NCBI GenBank assembly: GCA_002877915.1
Contig: PNJE01000116.1
Coordinates: 1-38,075 of the forward strand
Source of the DNA: Candidatus Aminicenantota bacterium
GTDB taxonomy: Bacteria; Acidobacteriota; Aminicenantia; Aminicenantales; Saccharicenantaceae
DNA length: 38,075 nt
Direction: 5' to 3'
Part shown: piece after piece, positions 1-7,649 of the stretch
Layout: each line of letters starts with the position of its first letter
Numbering within the stretch: the first letter of the stretch is position 1
Notes under the pieces: generated by a model
Databases searched by the model: none
What the model was told of the DNA's origin: nothing
What the model saw: the letters and a program-made list of their open reading frames with translations, nothing else
Program-made: the position numbers and the translations under genes

Positions 1-318
1 TCCAGACCCTCCTGGAGTTTTTTCTCCAGCCTGTCCGCCAGTGGGAGCTTCTTTAGGCTGGGGAGGCTGGTTAATGACTTCTGGTAGATTCGATGGAAAA
101 TTAACCGGGGGATATTTTTTTACCGCCACTTCGGTTTCTGTTTTAAAGGGCAGTATTTTGACGTAAACCTTAGCCTGCCGCAAATAAAGAATGAGAAGCA
201 AATGGAGAATAACCGCAATGCTCAGGCTGATAAGTTTAAAATTCAAATCGGCAGAGTCAGCCCATCTCAATTTATTTTTCAAGAAGCGGATAATCCTATT
301 GTTTAAGAACTTTTTCAT
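1..318 (-). CDS. TonB-like energy transducer, N-terminal part (cut by window edge)
   Basis: An open frame starts with ATG at 318-316 and stays open for 106 codons to base 1, so the C-terminal part lies outside the window. The visible part has a short basic cytoplasmic N-terminus (MKKFLNNRIIRFLKNK), one hydrophobic segment at about residues 28-46 (LISLSIAVILHLLLILYLR), then a proline-rich stretch (KKYPPVNFPSNLPEV, NQPPQPKEAPTG). This is the architecture of TonB-type energy transducers or similar single-pass proteins that span the periplasm. The diagnostic C-terminal domain is not visible, so another single-pass proline-rich envelope protein is possible. A TATAAT box lies at 355-350, about 30 bases before the start, and there is no strong ribosome binding site. 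The gene lies downstream of, and in the same direction as, the spermidine-synthase-like gene, with a gap of 81 bases. Confidence 0.6.
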   Translation of the reverse strand, partial: MKKFLNNRIIRFLKNKLRWADSADLNFKLISLSIAVILHLLLILYLRQAKVYVKILPFKTETEVAVKKYPPVNFPSNLPEVINQPPQPKEAPTGGQAGEKTPGGSG

Positions 319-349
319 TAAATTTTTCTTTTTATTGACTTGAGTATTT

Positions 350-355
350 ATTATA
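350..355 (-). promoter_or_regulatory. Putative -10 box for the TonB-like gene
   Basis: On the minus strand a perfect TATAAT sits at 355-350, followed after about 31 bases by the ATG at 318. The hexamer 17 bases upstream is TTCTCC, a poor -35 match, so this is a partial promoter call. It would let the TonB-like gene be transcribed independently of the gene upstream. Confidence 0.35.
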
Positions 356-399
356 TAGAAAATCCGGGCAAAGGAGAAAGTTGCCTGCCATTTTTTTCT

Positions 400-2586
400 T
401 TATTTTTTCAGGGGGTAAAACCTGAGAACAATTAAAATGAGGCAGAATGAGTTCACCAGTATAAGGAAGGAAAAAAGAAGTTTTAAGCCTAAAAGAGGAA
501 TGTAGACTGAAGTAACCAACCAGGCTCCCAAGAAGGAGCCAAGTAGGTCCAGAGCATAGCCAAGGCCATAGCGCGGTTGGTGTTGAAGGAAAATAGAATT
601 GCTTATGGCGAATAGCAATCCGCTAAGGGTGCCCATGGCCAAGAGCAACAAATAAAAAAGTATTTCTGACCCGAGCTTTAAGCTGGCTGCTGATAAGACC
701 AGGACAATTATCAATCCGGCCTGAGAAGCCATCAGATAACCGACCTGGCCCGGCTGATGACCGAATAAAGGCCGAGCGGCTGAAGAGCCCAGGAACAATC
801 CCAGCATGAACATCGTCAGAAGAAGAGAAATTTTTCCAAAGACTAATCCTAACTCAGCTTGAAAGGCGATGATAAAGCCGATTTCAGCCATGATGGTAGT
901 AAAACCCATCACCATAACTGGAAGGAGATAAATGGTCCCGGTTGGCTTCTGGAATATTCCTACAAGGATAAATATAAGTAAGGCAATTAAAAGCGGCAGG
1001 TTAAAAAGCCAGAACTGACCTAAGCGATTGATCCGGTTAAGAATTTTACCTTCGATTCCATGAAATTGCTTGCTCCAGAGGAGAATGTTGAAGAAATAGC
1101 TGATTGGAGCCTGGTCATAGTTCAGGCGCGGCTTTTTGACTGATAAAATTCTCTGGTAGAGATAGTCTCTTTTTAGCTGAGTCAGCCGACTGAAAAGAAG
1201 TTCAGGCCGGAAATAAAGAGTCTTAATTTTGTATTTCTTTAAGCTATCTGAAAAAAACTGGAAAGAATCGTCCAGATTTTTACTCGAGGCGAGAAAAATA
1301 TTATTGTCCCCGGGAATGATTTTGATTTCCGGGAAAACCTTCTTTAAGGAAAAGTAAATAGAAGCCAGGAACTGGGCTTGTTCATCAGAGAGATAATTTT
1401 CTGATGAGGGCAATATGAAAGAAAAAACCCCATCGGCGGTTAACTTCTTTTGAATCAGGGAAAAAAATTCAATTGTATAGAACCGATTAACCTGGGCCGT
1501 GGCTGGTTCGGGAAGGGAGCTTATAATTACTTCATATTTTTTGTCAGTTTCCTGTAGGTAGCGGCGTCCGTCTTCCAAATGAACAGAGACCCGGGGGTCA
1601 TTCAGGACGTCCATACTTGGACCAAGCTCCTGCTGGGCTAACTCTATTAGAGACGGGTCGAGCTCTACATAATCAATTTCAGTTCGGGGGTATTGTAAAA
1701 TTTGTTCCAAGCTGCCATTGAGACCCCCTCCAATGAGGAGAACCTTCCTGGCCTTTGGCCGCTGCAATAAAGCAAAATGAACTGCCTCTTCAGCCGCTGA
1801 CGGATCAGGATAATTGAAAGCCAGCAGATTGTTGGTAAAGAAGGAAGTCTGTTCGCTCGTCTTAACCACTTGTAATCGAGCATAAGGAGAATCATGGGTA
1901 GCTACCAGATTGAATGGCTTCCAGTAAATTTTCTCGGCTGGAAAATCAAACTGCCACAAGCCAAAAGAAGCAAATAGCGTCAAGAGAAAGATGAAAATAA
2001 ACCTTTTTCGCTCAGCCAGAAGAGACAGGCTGGAGCCAGAAATAAAAATAATTATTGCCGCTGCCTGCCAGTTGGAGACAAATGGGATCAAACCGAAATA
2101 GACGACCAGCCCGGCGGCGGCCCCTACGGATTCCAGCTGGTAGGTAATTAGTAAATTGCCTTTAAGCCAAAACACGTTATAAACAAAGAGAGCGCCGAGA
2201 GGCAGGCTAATCAGGAAAGCAATAAAAAGAGAAGAAATAACTACCGAGCTCATCCCGGTCATTTCTGCTGGCAGATAACCAAACACGAACCGCGAAAAAC
2301 GCAGGGCTATTAGCATAGCTGCGAATATCAGCATGGCCAGGATATAAAAAGGCCAGCGCTTGGTAGCTGGATGAATCTTTTTCTCAGCCAGATAGCTTCC
2401 GATTCCACCTCCCAGGAGCCAGAAAGCCAGGACAAAACCATAAACCAGTTCATTTCCATAGAAACAGGCTTCGAATTCTCTAAGAATTAAAATTTGGAAA
2501 GAGGTGGCCAAGAACCCAAGGAGAAAAGGATAATAATAACTCTTTAGCTCCAGACCCCAGGAATTACCTGACCGCAGTAGCGACAT
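400..2586 (-). CDS. Polytopic membrane protein with spermidine-synthase-like methyltransferase-fold domain
   Basis: This 728-residue protein has about seven hydrophobic segments before residue 212, a soluble central domain (about 225-470) and several more membrane segments after about residue 525. The central domain resembles spermidine/spermine synthases: a glycine-rich nucleotide loop VLLIGGGLNG at 282-291, an acidic pair VELD at 307-310, and EDGRRYL at 338-344. The usual aminopropyltransferase catalytic motif (D-S-S-D-P) is replaced by ISSLPEP at about 355-361, so both catalytic aspartates appear to be lost. That makes polyamine synthesis unlikely; the real substrate is unknown. Fusions of this domain with multi-pass membrane regions are known in uncultured and anaerobic bacteria. 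The ATG at 2586 lies inside the end of the radical SAM gene, overlapping it by 43 bases, with no clear ribosome binding site, so translation is probably coupled. Membrane-domain residue ranges are approximate. Confidence 0.8.
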   Translation of the reverse strand: MSLLRSGNSWGLELKSYYYPFLLGFLATSFQILILREFEACFYGNELVYGFVLAFWLLGGGIGSYLAEKKIHPATKRWPFYILAMLIFAAMLIALRFSRFVFGYLPAEMTGMSSVVISSLFIAFLISLPLGALFVYNVFWLKGNLLITYQLESVGAAAGLVVYFGLIPFVSNWQAAAIIIFISGSSLSLLAERKRFIFIFLLTLFASFGLWQFDFPAEKIYWKPFNLVATHDSPYARLQVVKTSEQTSFFTNNLLAFNYPDPSAAEEAVHFALLQRPKARKVLLIGGGLNGSLEQILQYPRTEIDYVELDPSLIELAQQELGPSMDVLNDPRVSVHLEDGRRYLQETDKKYEVIISSLPEPATAQVNRFYTIEFFSLIQKKLTADGVFSFILPSSENYLSDEQAQFLASIYFSLKKVFPEIKIIPGDNNIFLASSKNLDDSFQFFSDSLKKYKIKTLYFRPELLFSRLTQLKRDYLYQRILSVKKPRLNYDQAPISYFFNILLWSKQFHGIEGKILNRINRLGQFWLFNLPLLIALLIFILVGIFQKPTGTIYLLPVMVMGFTTIMAEIGFIIAFQAELGLVFGKISLLLTMFMLGLFLGSSAARPLFGHQPGQVGYLMASQAGLIIVLVLSAASLKLGSEILFYLLLLAMGTLSGLLFAISNSIFLQHQPRYGLGYALDLLGSFLGAWLVTSVYIPLLGLKLLFSFLILVNSFCLILIVLRFYPLKK

Positions 2587-3674
2587 TTGTTACCGCTCAT
2601 TTCTTTTTTCTTGATTATATACCCATACCGCTCAATTATTAACTTACCGCAATTAGGGCAGTAAGTACTCTCAGCCGGATGCCCTGGAACATTACCTATA
2701 TAAACATAGTGCAATCCTTCTTCTAAGGCAATTGCTCTGAGTTTTTCCAGGGTGGAGATTGGGGTAGGGGGCAAATTTTTTATCAGGTACATTGGTTGAA
2801 ATCGGGAAAAATGAAGGGGATAATCCGGCCCAATTTCCGCCTTAAGCCAGCGGCACATTTTTCTGATATCTTCGGGGTTGTCATTAAGGGTCGGGATCAC
2901 CAGGTAGACGATTTCTAACCAGGCTTTGGAGCCAGCAATCTGCTTAATGGACTGGAGGACCGGCTGCAACTCGCCCCGAACATAATTGGTATAAAAATCC
3001 TGGGTAAAAGCCTTTAAATCAATCTTAATTGCATCTACCACTTTAATTAAATCGGCCAAAGGTTCTGGATTGATAAAGCCGGCGCTAACCACAACGTTGC
3101 GGAGGTGATGCCTTCGAGCCATCAGACTGGTATCATACATAAACTCGTAAAAAATCGTTGGTTCGGAATAGGTGTAAGCGATTATCGGGCATCGGTATTG
3201 CTCGGCCGTTTGAACCACATCTTCTGGCGGCAGATAGACGCTTTTGACCTGTTCTGGTCGCATTTGAGAAATTTCCCAGTTCTGGCAAAACTTGCAGCTT
3301 AAATTGCAACCAGCAGTGGCAATGGAAAAAGCTTCCGAACCAGGCAGGAAGTGAAAAAAGGGCTTTTTTTCAATGGGATCGATATTATAACTGGCTACCT
3401 GGCCGTAAACCAGGGTATAATATTTGCCGTCCTGGTTTTCTCTGACTCCGCAGAATCCTCTTTCTTTATCACCAAGATGACAGAAGCGAGGGCAAAGATT
3501 GCATTTAATTTCTCGGTCAGGAAGCTTTTCATAATATCTGGCTTCAACCCTTGAGAGCTGGGATGAAGCTGCCTGGGAAAAAGGCTTTAGGGGTGAGGTT
3601 ACTCCGTAGTTCTTGCCTCCAAGGAACAGAGTGCTTCCCAGCACTGAAAACTTTAAAAAATCTCTTCTGTCCAT
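2544..3674 (-). CDS. Radical SAM enzyme, PflA/AmmeMemoRadiSam type, with twin-arginine N-terminus
   Basis: This 376-residue protein carries the radical SAM cluster motif CNLSCKFCQNW, with C123, C127 and C130 positioned to bind the 4Fe-4S cluster. An upstream cysteine set (C58, C61, C65, C75; CNLCPRFCHLGDKERGFC) is typical of the PflA-like AmmeMemoRadiSam branch. The C-terminus has two further Cys pairs (C339/C342 and C364/C367) that look like a rubredoxin-type or zinc-ribbon site. The first 25 residues (MDRRDFLKFSVLGSTLFLGG) match a Tat signal: RR-x-F-L-K followed by a hydrophobic stretch. The family's usual start would align near residue 40, so this is an N-terminal extension. The gene is 20 bases downstream of the DUF362 gene and overlaps the spermidine-synthase-like gene. 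The AMMECR1 and MEMO partners that name the family are not in this window. The substrate is unknown. Confidence 0.85.
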   Translation of the reverse strand: MDRRDFLKFSVLGSTLFLGGKNYGVTSPLKPFSQAASSQLSRVEARYYEKLPDREIKCNLCPRFCHLGDKERGFCGVRENQDGKYYTLVYGQVASYNIDPIEKKPFFHFLPGSEAFSIATAGCNLSCKFCQNWEISQMRPEQVKSVYLPPEDVVQTAEQYRCPIIAYTYSEPTIFYEFMYDTSLMARRHHLRNVVVSAGFINPEPLADLIKVVDAIKIDLKAFTQDFYTNYVRGELQPVLQSIKQIAGSKAWLEIVYLVIPTLNDNPEDIRKMCRWLKAEIGPDYPLHFSRFQPMYLIKNLPPTPISTLEKLRAIALEEGLHYVYIGNVPGHPAESTYCPNCGKLIIERYGYIIKKKEMSGNKCRYCGQVIPGVWS

Positions 3675-3694
3675 TTTTTTATTTCTTAATTATA

Positions 3695-4588
3695 TTATAC
3701 CTCTTCTTCCAATATCTCGATATTCGCCTGGTCGGCTTGCCCAAGGCCCATTTTTTCAGCGGTGAAAAGATAAGCTGGTTGGCGGTTTTCTTCTTTAAGC
3801 GAGGGTAGCCCTTTTTTAGCCCGAAGCTCTTCAATTAATTTCCAGCCGATTGAGTCAGCGGCCACGGCATCGGTACTGAAAATTAATTTCTGGCAATTTT
3901 CTGCCCACTGAGGATGGTAAGAGGGTCCCCGGTGATATTGAACTCGGAGGGCATCCAGAATCGACAACCGGTGCTTTCCTCGAATTATATCGGTTTCAAA
4001 AAGCTCGGCGATATAAGGGTTGCAGTTAGAGTCGTGGTATTTATTAGGGTTATGAATGGCTCCAAAATAATTTTTCATTCCGGCAGTAACTCCGGCCAAT
4101 CCATGGTCTTTAAGGATAGCTAAACTGATAGAGGCATCAATCAGATCTGTTTGAATCCGGGAAAATAAGCTCCCGATATCCCGGTTGACTATGGGTTCCT
4201 GAGTGTAACCGACTCCTCGGCTATCTGTCCCAAAAATTTTCAAGCTGCCCGGCGAGGTCGATAATTTGTAGCCGGCATCTTTTAGCTCTTCATTGGTTCT
4301 ATCCCAGATGATAATTTTGTCTTCTCCACCGAGATTTTTCCCGAGCCACAAACCCAGGGGAACCGAGGTTTCTGGCCTGGTACTCAAAGCCCGGCGAGCT
4401 ATGGTATTGATTTTGATGCCAATCCGGTCTTCAGGTTTAAACCAGATTTTTAAAGCTTCTTCGGCCGGGACTCCGGATAATAATTCCAATCCTCTTCGAT
4501 ACATTTTGAGCATGATTTGGGGCTCAGGAATTCCGGTCGGGGATAAAGCCTGCTTGGAAAAAATTATCACTACCCTCGATTTCTTCAT
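3695..4588 (-). CDS. DUF362 family protein
   Basis: This 297-residue protein belongs to the DUF362 family, judged by its overall pattern (ILKDHGLAGVTAGMKNYFGAIHNP, then FSTDAVAADSIGWKLIE). Members often occur beside iron-sulfur proteins; the biochemical role is unknown. No 2[4Fe-4S] ferredoxin domain is present here, although some relatives carry one. I place the start at the ATG at 4588-4586 (MKKSRVVIIF) rather than at the in-frame TTG at 4633. The TTG forms part of a TTGACA hexamer that looks like a -35 box and has no ribosome binding site. It is the first gene of a minus-strand set continuing into the radical SAM gene. Confidence 0.8.
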   Translation of the reverse strand: MKKSRVVIIFSKQALSPTGIPEPQIMLKMYRRGLELLSGVPAEEALKIWFKPEDRIGIKINTIARRALSTRPETSVPLGLWLGKNLGGEDKIIIWDRTNEELKDAGYKLSTSPGSLKIFGTDSRGVGYTQEPIVNRDIGSLFSRIQTDLIDASISLAILKDHGLAGVTAGMKNYFGAIHNPNKYHDSNCNPYIAELFETDIIRGKHRLSILDALRVQYHRGPSYHPQWAENCQKLIFSTDAVAADSIGWKLIEELRAKKGLPSLKEENRQPAYLFTAEKMGLGQADQANIEILEEEV

Positions 4589-4604
4589 TTTTTTATTCAA
4601 TTCT

Positions 4605-4633
4605 ATATTGTCCCTTAAAATGCCCTCTGTCAA
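4605..4633 (-). promoter_or_regulatory. Putative promoter of the DUF362 operon
   Basis: On the minus strand TTGACA lies at 4633-4628, followed after 17 bases by CAATAT at 4610-4605. The -35 hexamer is perfect and the -10 is poor (3 of 6), with TATAGA slightly further downstream as an alternative. Transcription would begin roughly 10 bases before the ATG at 4588. Confidence 0.4.
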
Positions 4634-4653
4634 TAGTCCAGGGCAATAGTTTG

Positions 4654-4682
4654 TTGCTTTAAATCCTAAAAACCGCTATATT
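4654..4682 (+). promoter_or_regulatory. Putative promoter of the DUF6599/permease operon
   Basis: TTGCTT at 4654-4659 and TATATT at 4677-4682 are separated by exactly 17 bases. A start site near 4689 would leave a short leader containing GGAGGAG just before the ATG at 4703. This is divergent from the DUF362 promoter. Confidence 0.5.
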
Positions 4683-4702
4683 GAAATCAAATGGAGGAGA
4701 TA

Positions 4703-5624
4703 ATGAAAAAGCTTAGCCAGACAGCGGCAATTGGGTTTTGGTTGCTTTTTTCATTAATGTTTTTTGGCCTGGAAAATCATTTGTTTTCGGCCGAAGAATT
4801 AAAGCCTTCCCCCGAGCTTAAGGCTCTTTTACCTGAGGTTCCTGGGTGGGTCCTTCAAGGTGAACCTAAGGCTTATTCACCCGGAACGCTTTATGAATAT
4901 ATTGATGGGGCGTCAGAAGCTTATCTCAGTTATGATTTTAAGGAATTATTAGTGGCCGAATTTCAAAAATCAGGGACTGAAACCACTGTAAGCTTGGAGA
5001 TATATGATATGGGAGCACCTCTCAATGCTTTTGGTATTTTTAGCACCGAACGTTATCCAGAAATTCCGGAAGCTGGCATTGGCGATGCTGGATATCAGGA
5101 AGAAGAGGTCTTGAATTTTATCGCCGGCCGATATTATGTCAAATTGATTTGTTATAATGGAGAGTCTCAGACCGGAACATATCTCCGGACTTTTGCTCGC
5201 CAGGTTGAATCCCGGATTAAGGAAAAGGCCGGCCTTATTTTCTTTGTTTCCTACCAACGGCCTGGTAAAAAATTCAGAGAAATTTATAAAAAAGAATTTT
5301 ATGGGTTTTGAGTTTCTAAAAAATGGTTATGCGATGACCTATCGTCAGGGCCAATCTGAATATGACGGCTTTATAATTGAAGCTGATTCGGCAGCCGATG
5401 CTCAATCCAGGTTACAGAAAATTTTAGATTTTTATTCAGGAGAAAAAACGCCCTTTGTTCGAGAAGGGGACAAATATCATCAAAAAAACGCTTATGGGCA
5501 GCACATCTATCTGGGGCAGGTAAAAAATTATCTGTTCGGTTTCAGTCGAATTCCTGAAAACCTGGTGCCTCAAGCTTTAAATAACTTTGAGCGATTGGCT
5601 CAAGCGCTGGAAAAGAAAAAGTGA
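4703..5624 (+). pseudogene. DUF6599 family exported protein, interrupted by a frameshift
   Basis: The gene starts at ATG 4703, because GGAGGAG at 4693-4699 is a good ribosome binding site for it; the ATG at 4691 overlaps that site. An N-terminal signal sequence (KKLSQTAAIGFWLLFSLMFF) suggests export. The first frame reads DUF6599-like sequence (PGTLYEYIDGASEAYLSYDF, then VLNFIAGRYYVKLICY) up to about residue 173, then gives non-homologous-looking sequence and stops at 5311. The +1 frame carries the natural continuation (LFPTNGLVKNSEKFIKKNF, then GFEFLKNGYAMTYRQ) to the stop at 5622-5624. The switch lies in about 5221-5233, in GGAAAAGGCCGGCC; removing one base there gives a continuous protein of about 306 residues. 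It is a genuine 1-base insertion or a sequencing/assembly error; I see no programmed-frameshift signal. Function is unknown. The permease gene follows after 19 bases. Confidence 0.75.
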
Positions 5625-5643
5625 GAAATTTTAAGGTCAGATA

Positions 5644-6663
5644 ATGGCTGAATCCAGGGCGGTTAAATTCTCTTTAGTTATCATAGTTCTGTTTATCAGC
5701 GGGATTATTCTTAAGCTCACTAAACCCATACTTTTTCCCTTTCTTTTAGCTCTTTTTATCTCTTATGCGGTTTCTCCCCTGCTGAGCTGGATGCTTCGCC
5801 TGAAATTTCCAAAAGTGTTGGCTATAGTTATAATTTTGCTCTTTACTTTTGCTTTACTTTACCTTCTTGGTCTGCTGTTCTATTCCAGTGGTAAGTTATT
5901 TATTTCTGAATTGCCCCAATATAGCGATAAAATTAATTCTCTTATCAGTGAATTTGGAGACAGCCTGAAACAGCTTCCTTTTAAAGTTGATGTCCCCTCT
6001 GTTCTTTCCCAGCTAAATTTGGAAAAGATCACCAATTTTATGCTGGGAACCCTTGGTTCTTTTTTGAGCTTTTTGGGAAATTTGCTTTTAGTATTTGTTT
6101 TTGTAATTTTTATTCTCTCAGGCCAGGACAAGCTCACAGTCAAGATAGCCCGGGCGTTGGCTGAAGAAAAAGCTGCCTATCTCACCCGCGTTCTGGAAAG
6201 TATTAATCGCCAGATTCAGAGATATTTAGCTGTAAAGACTTTTCTCAGTCTCCTGAATGGAGTCCTGGTAGCCCTGATTCTGGTAATTTTCGGGGTAAAT
6301 TTTGCCTTGCTTATGGGCTTCATTACTTTTATTTTGAACTTTATCCCTTCCTTTGGGTCGATTATTTCCACCTTAATTCCGGTGATCATTGCCTTTGCTC
6401 AATTCGGCAATTCTCTAATTCCCATCTGGGTTTTGCTATCGATTGCGGTGGTTGATGCTGTCCTCGGGAATTTCGTTGATCCTAAAATGATGGGCCAGAG
6501 CCTCGATCTGAGCCCTTTATTGGTTATTTTTTCTTTGATTTTTTGGGGATGGCTGTGGGGAATACCAGGGATGGTGCTGGCTGTGCCTATTCTGGCCGTG
6601 CTTAAAATAATTTTTGAAAATGTTCCTTCCTTGAAGTACCTGGCTGTTCTAATGAGCAAATAA
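5644..6663 (+). CDS. AI-2E family transporter (PerM-like permease)
   Basis: This 339-residue membrane protein fits the AI-2E/PerM family in length and pattern. It has two hydrophobic N-terminal segments, a soluble amphipathic middle region (about 80-130), and a C-terminal membrane block. The block includes FILNFIPSFGSIISTLIPVI and DAVLGNFVDPKMMGQSLDLSP, the most conserved region of the family. Members are proposed exporters of small signals or ions; some act as Na+/H+ antiporters, and autoinducer-2 export is shown for only a few. The substrate cannot be read from the sequence. The ATG follows AAGG, a weak ribosome binding site. The gene is probably cotranscribed with the DUF6599 gene and is convergent with rnc. 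Confidence 0.85.
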   Translation: MAESRAVKFSLVIIVLFISGIILKLTKPILFPFLLALFISYAVSPLLSWMLRLKFPKVLAIVIILLFTFALLYLLGLLFYSSGKLFISELPQYSDKINSLISEFGDSLKQLPFKVDVPSVLSQLNLEKITNFMLGTLGSFLSFLGNLLLVFVFVIFILSGQDKLTVKIARALAEEKAAYLTRVLESINRQIQRYLAVKTFLSLLNGVLVALILVIFGVNFALLMGFITFILNFIPSFGSIISTLIPVIIAFAQFGNSLIPIWVLLSIAVVDAVLGNFVDPKMMGQSLDLSPLLVIFSLIFWGWLWGIPGMVLAVPILAVLKIIFENVPSLKYLAVLMSK

Positions 6664-6868
6664 TCTCTTCGCTCGGCCTGGTCTTGTCCTCCCACCGATA
6701 AGTTAATTTAATCGATTTTGTTTTTATCAAAAAAGTAGTGTAACGGCTGAATTCTAATGTGGACCGGATGATAACTGTTACCCTTTACCATTAAAACTCC
6801 GCTAATTTTAATCAGGAAAAACTTAGCTGATAATTACTTATAGAAGCAAGCCAGCTGTGGCTCCAGGG

Positions 6869-7624
6869 TTAGTCAGTTTCTTCTTTTTGATCTTGTTCAA
6901 TGAAAAAAGCTTCTTGGCTGAAGACCTGGAGTTTATTCTGCCAGAGCTTTTTTAAGGCTTTTTGAGCCGCCTTTTGCTCGGCACTCTTTTTAGAAGATCC
7001 TTTAGCTCTGGCTAATGCCTGGTTACCCGAACGGACTTCAACCGTAAATGTTTTTTCATGTTCGGGTCCAGTCTCTGTCACTGTATGATAGGTGGGCGGT
7101 GGCAATTTGTTTTGGTTAAAATATTCCTGTAAAGCAGATTTAAAGTTATTGATGAGGAAGTTTTCTTTTGGTAATTTTTTAAAGTATTTTTTTATTAAAG
7201 TGGTTAATACTTTTCTGGCGGTTTCAAAATTGCTATCCAGGTAAACCGCTCCCATCACGGCTTCAAAAGCTCCGGCCAGAATACTTTTTTTACTTCTTCC
7301 TCCATTTTTTTCTTCACCTTTTCCGAGAGAAATTTCTCTATTTAACCAGAGCTTTTTTGCCAGAATGGAAAGAGAACTGGTGGAAACTAAAGCCGCCTTT
7401 AACTTAGACAGCTGGCCTTCTCTAAGCTGGGGATAATTACGGTGAAGGTAATCAGCCAGGATAAGACCGACTACTGAATCGCCTAAAAATTCCAGGATCT
7501 CATTATCTTTAACCTTACTGGATAAGTGTTCATAGGCATAAGAGCTATGGGTCAGAGCCTGAGCCAGAAGCTCGGGGTGGTTAAACTGATAACCGAGTTT
7601 TTTCTCTATGGCCGCTAAAGTCAT
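6869..7624 (-). CDS. rnc: Ribonuclease III
   Basis: This 251-residue enzyme cleaves double-stranded RNA in rRNA and mRNA processing. The signature NEILEFLGDS (41-50) supplies metal ligands E42, E45 and D49. E121 in the second half-site corresponds to the essential glutamate of E. coli (E117). The aspartate usually three residues before it (E. coli D114, in ILADTVEA) is glycine here (ILAGAFEA, G118). A double-stranded RNA binding domain covers about 160-230 (FKSALQEYFNQ to SSKKSAEQKAAQKAL). A charged tail of about 20 residues follows. It is the last gene of the DUF1844-ribF-pyrR-pyrC-rnc set, 25 bases after pyrC. Confidence 0.95.
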   Translation of the reverse strand: MTLAAIEKKLGYQFNHPELLAQALTHSSYAYEHLSSKVKDNEILEFLGDSVVGLILADYLHRNYPQLREGQLSKLKAALVSTSSLSILAKKLWLNREISLGKGEEKNGGRSKKSILAGAFEAVMGAVYLDSNFETARKVLTTLIKKYFKKLPKENFLINNFKSALQEYFNQNKLPPPTYHTVTETGPEHEKTFTVEVRSGNQALARAKGSSKKSAEQKAAQKALKKLWQNKLQVFSQEAFFIEQDQKEETD

Positions 7625-7649
7625 TTCTTAAAACTTATATTAAGATTTT

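Noticed and set aside
4589-4633. N-terminal extension of the DUF362 gene from TTG 4633
   Set aside because: The TTG belongs to a TTGACA hexamer, there is no ribosome binding site, and the ATG at 4588 matches family starts better.
4293-4649. Open frame of 118 codons opposite the DUF362 gene
   Set aside because: It is antisense to a conserved gene and ends across its promoter.
5157-5624. Open frame of 155 codons as an independent gene
   Set aside because: It continues the DUF6599 protein after a one-base frameshift; its first part is in the wrong frame relative to the family and has no start signal.
6664-6868. Terminator between the AI-2E permease gene and rnc
   Set aside because: The only stem seen (AGCCA/TGGCT near 6850-6863) has no T tract on either strand, so it is not called.
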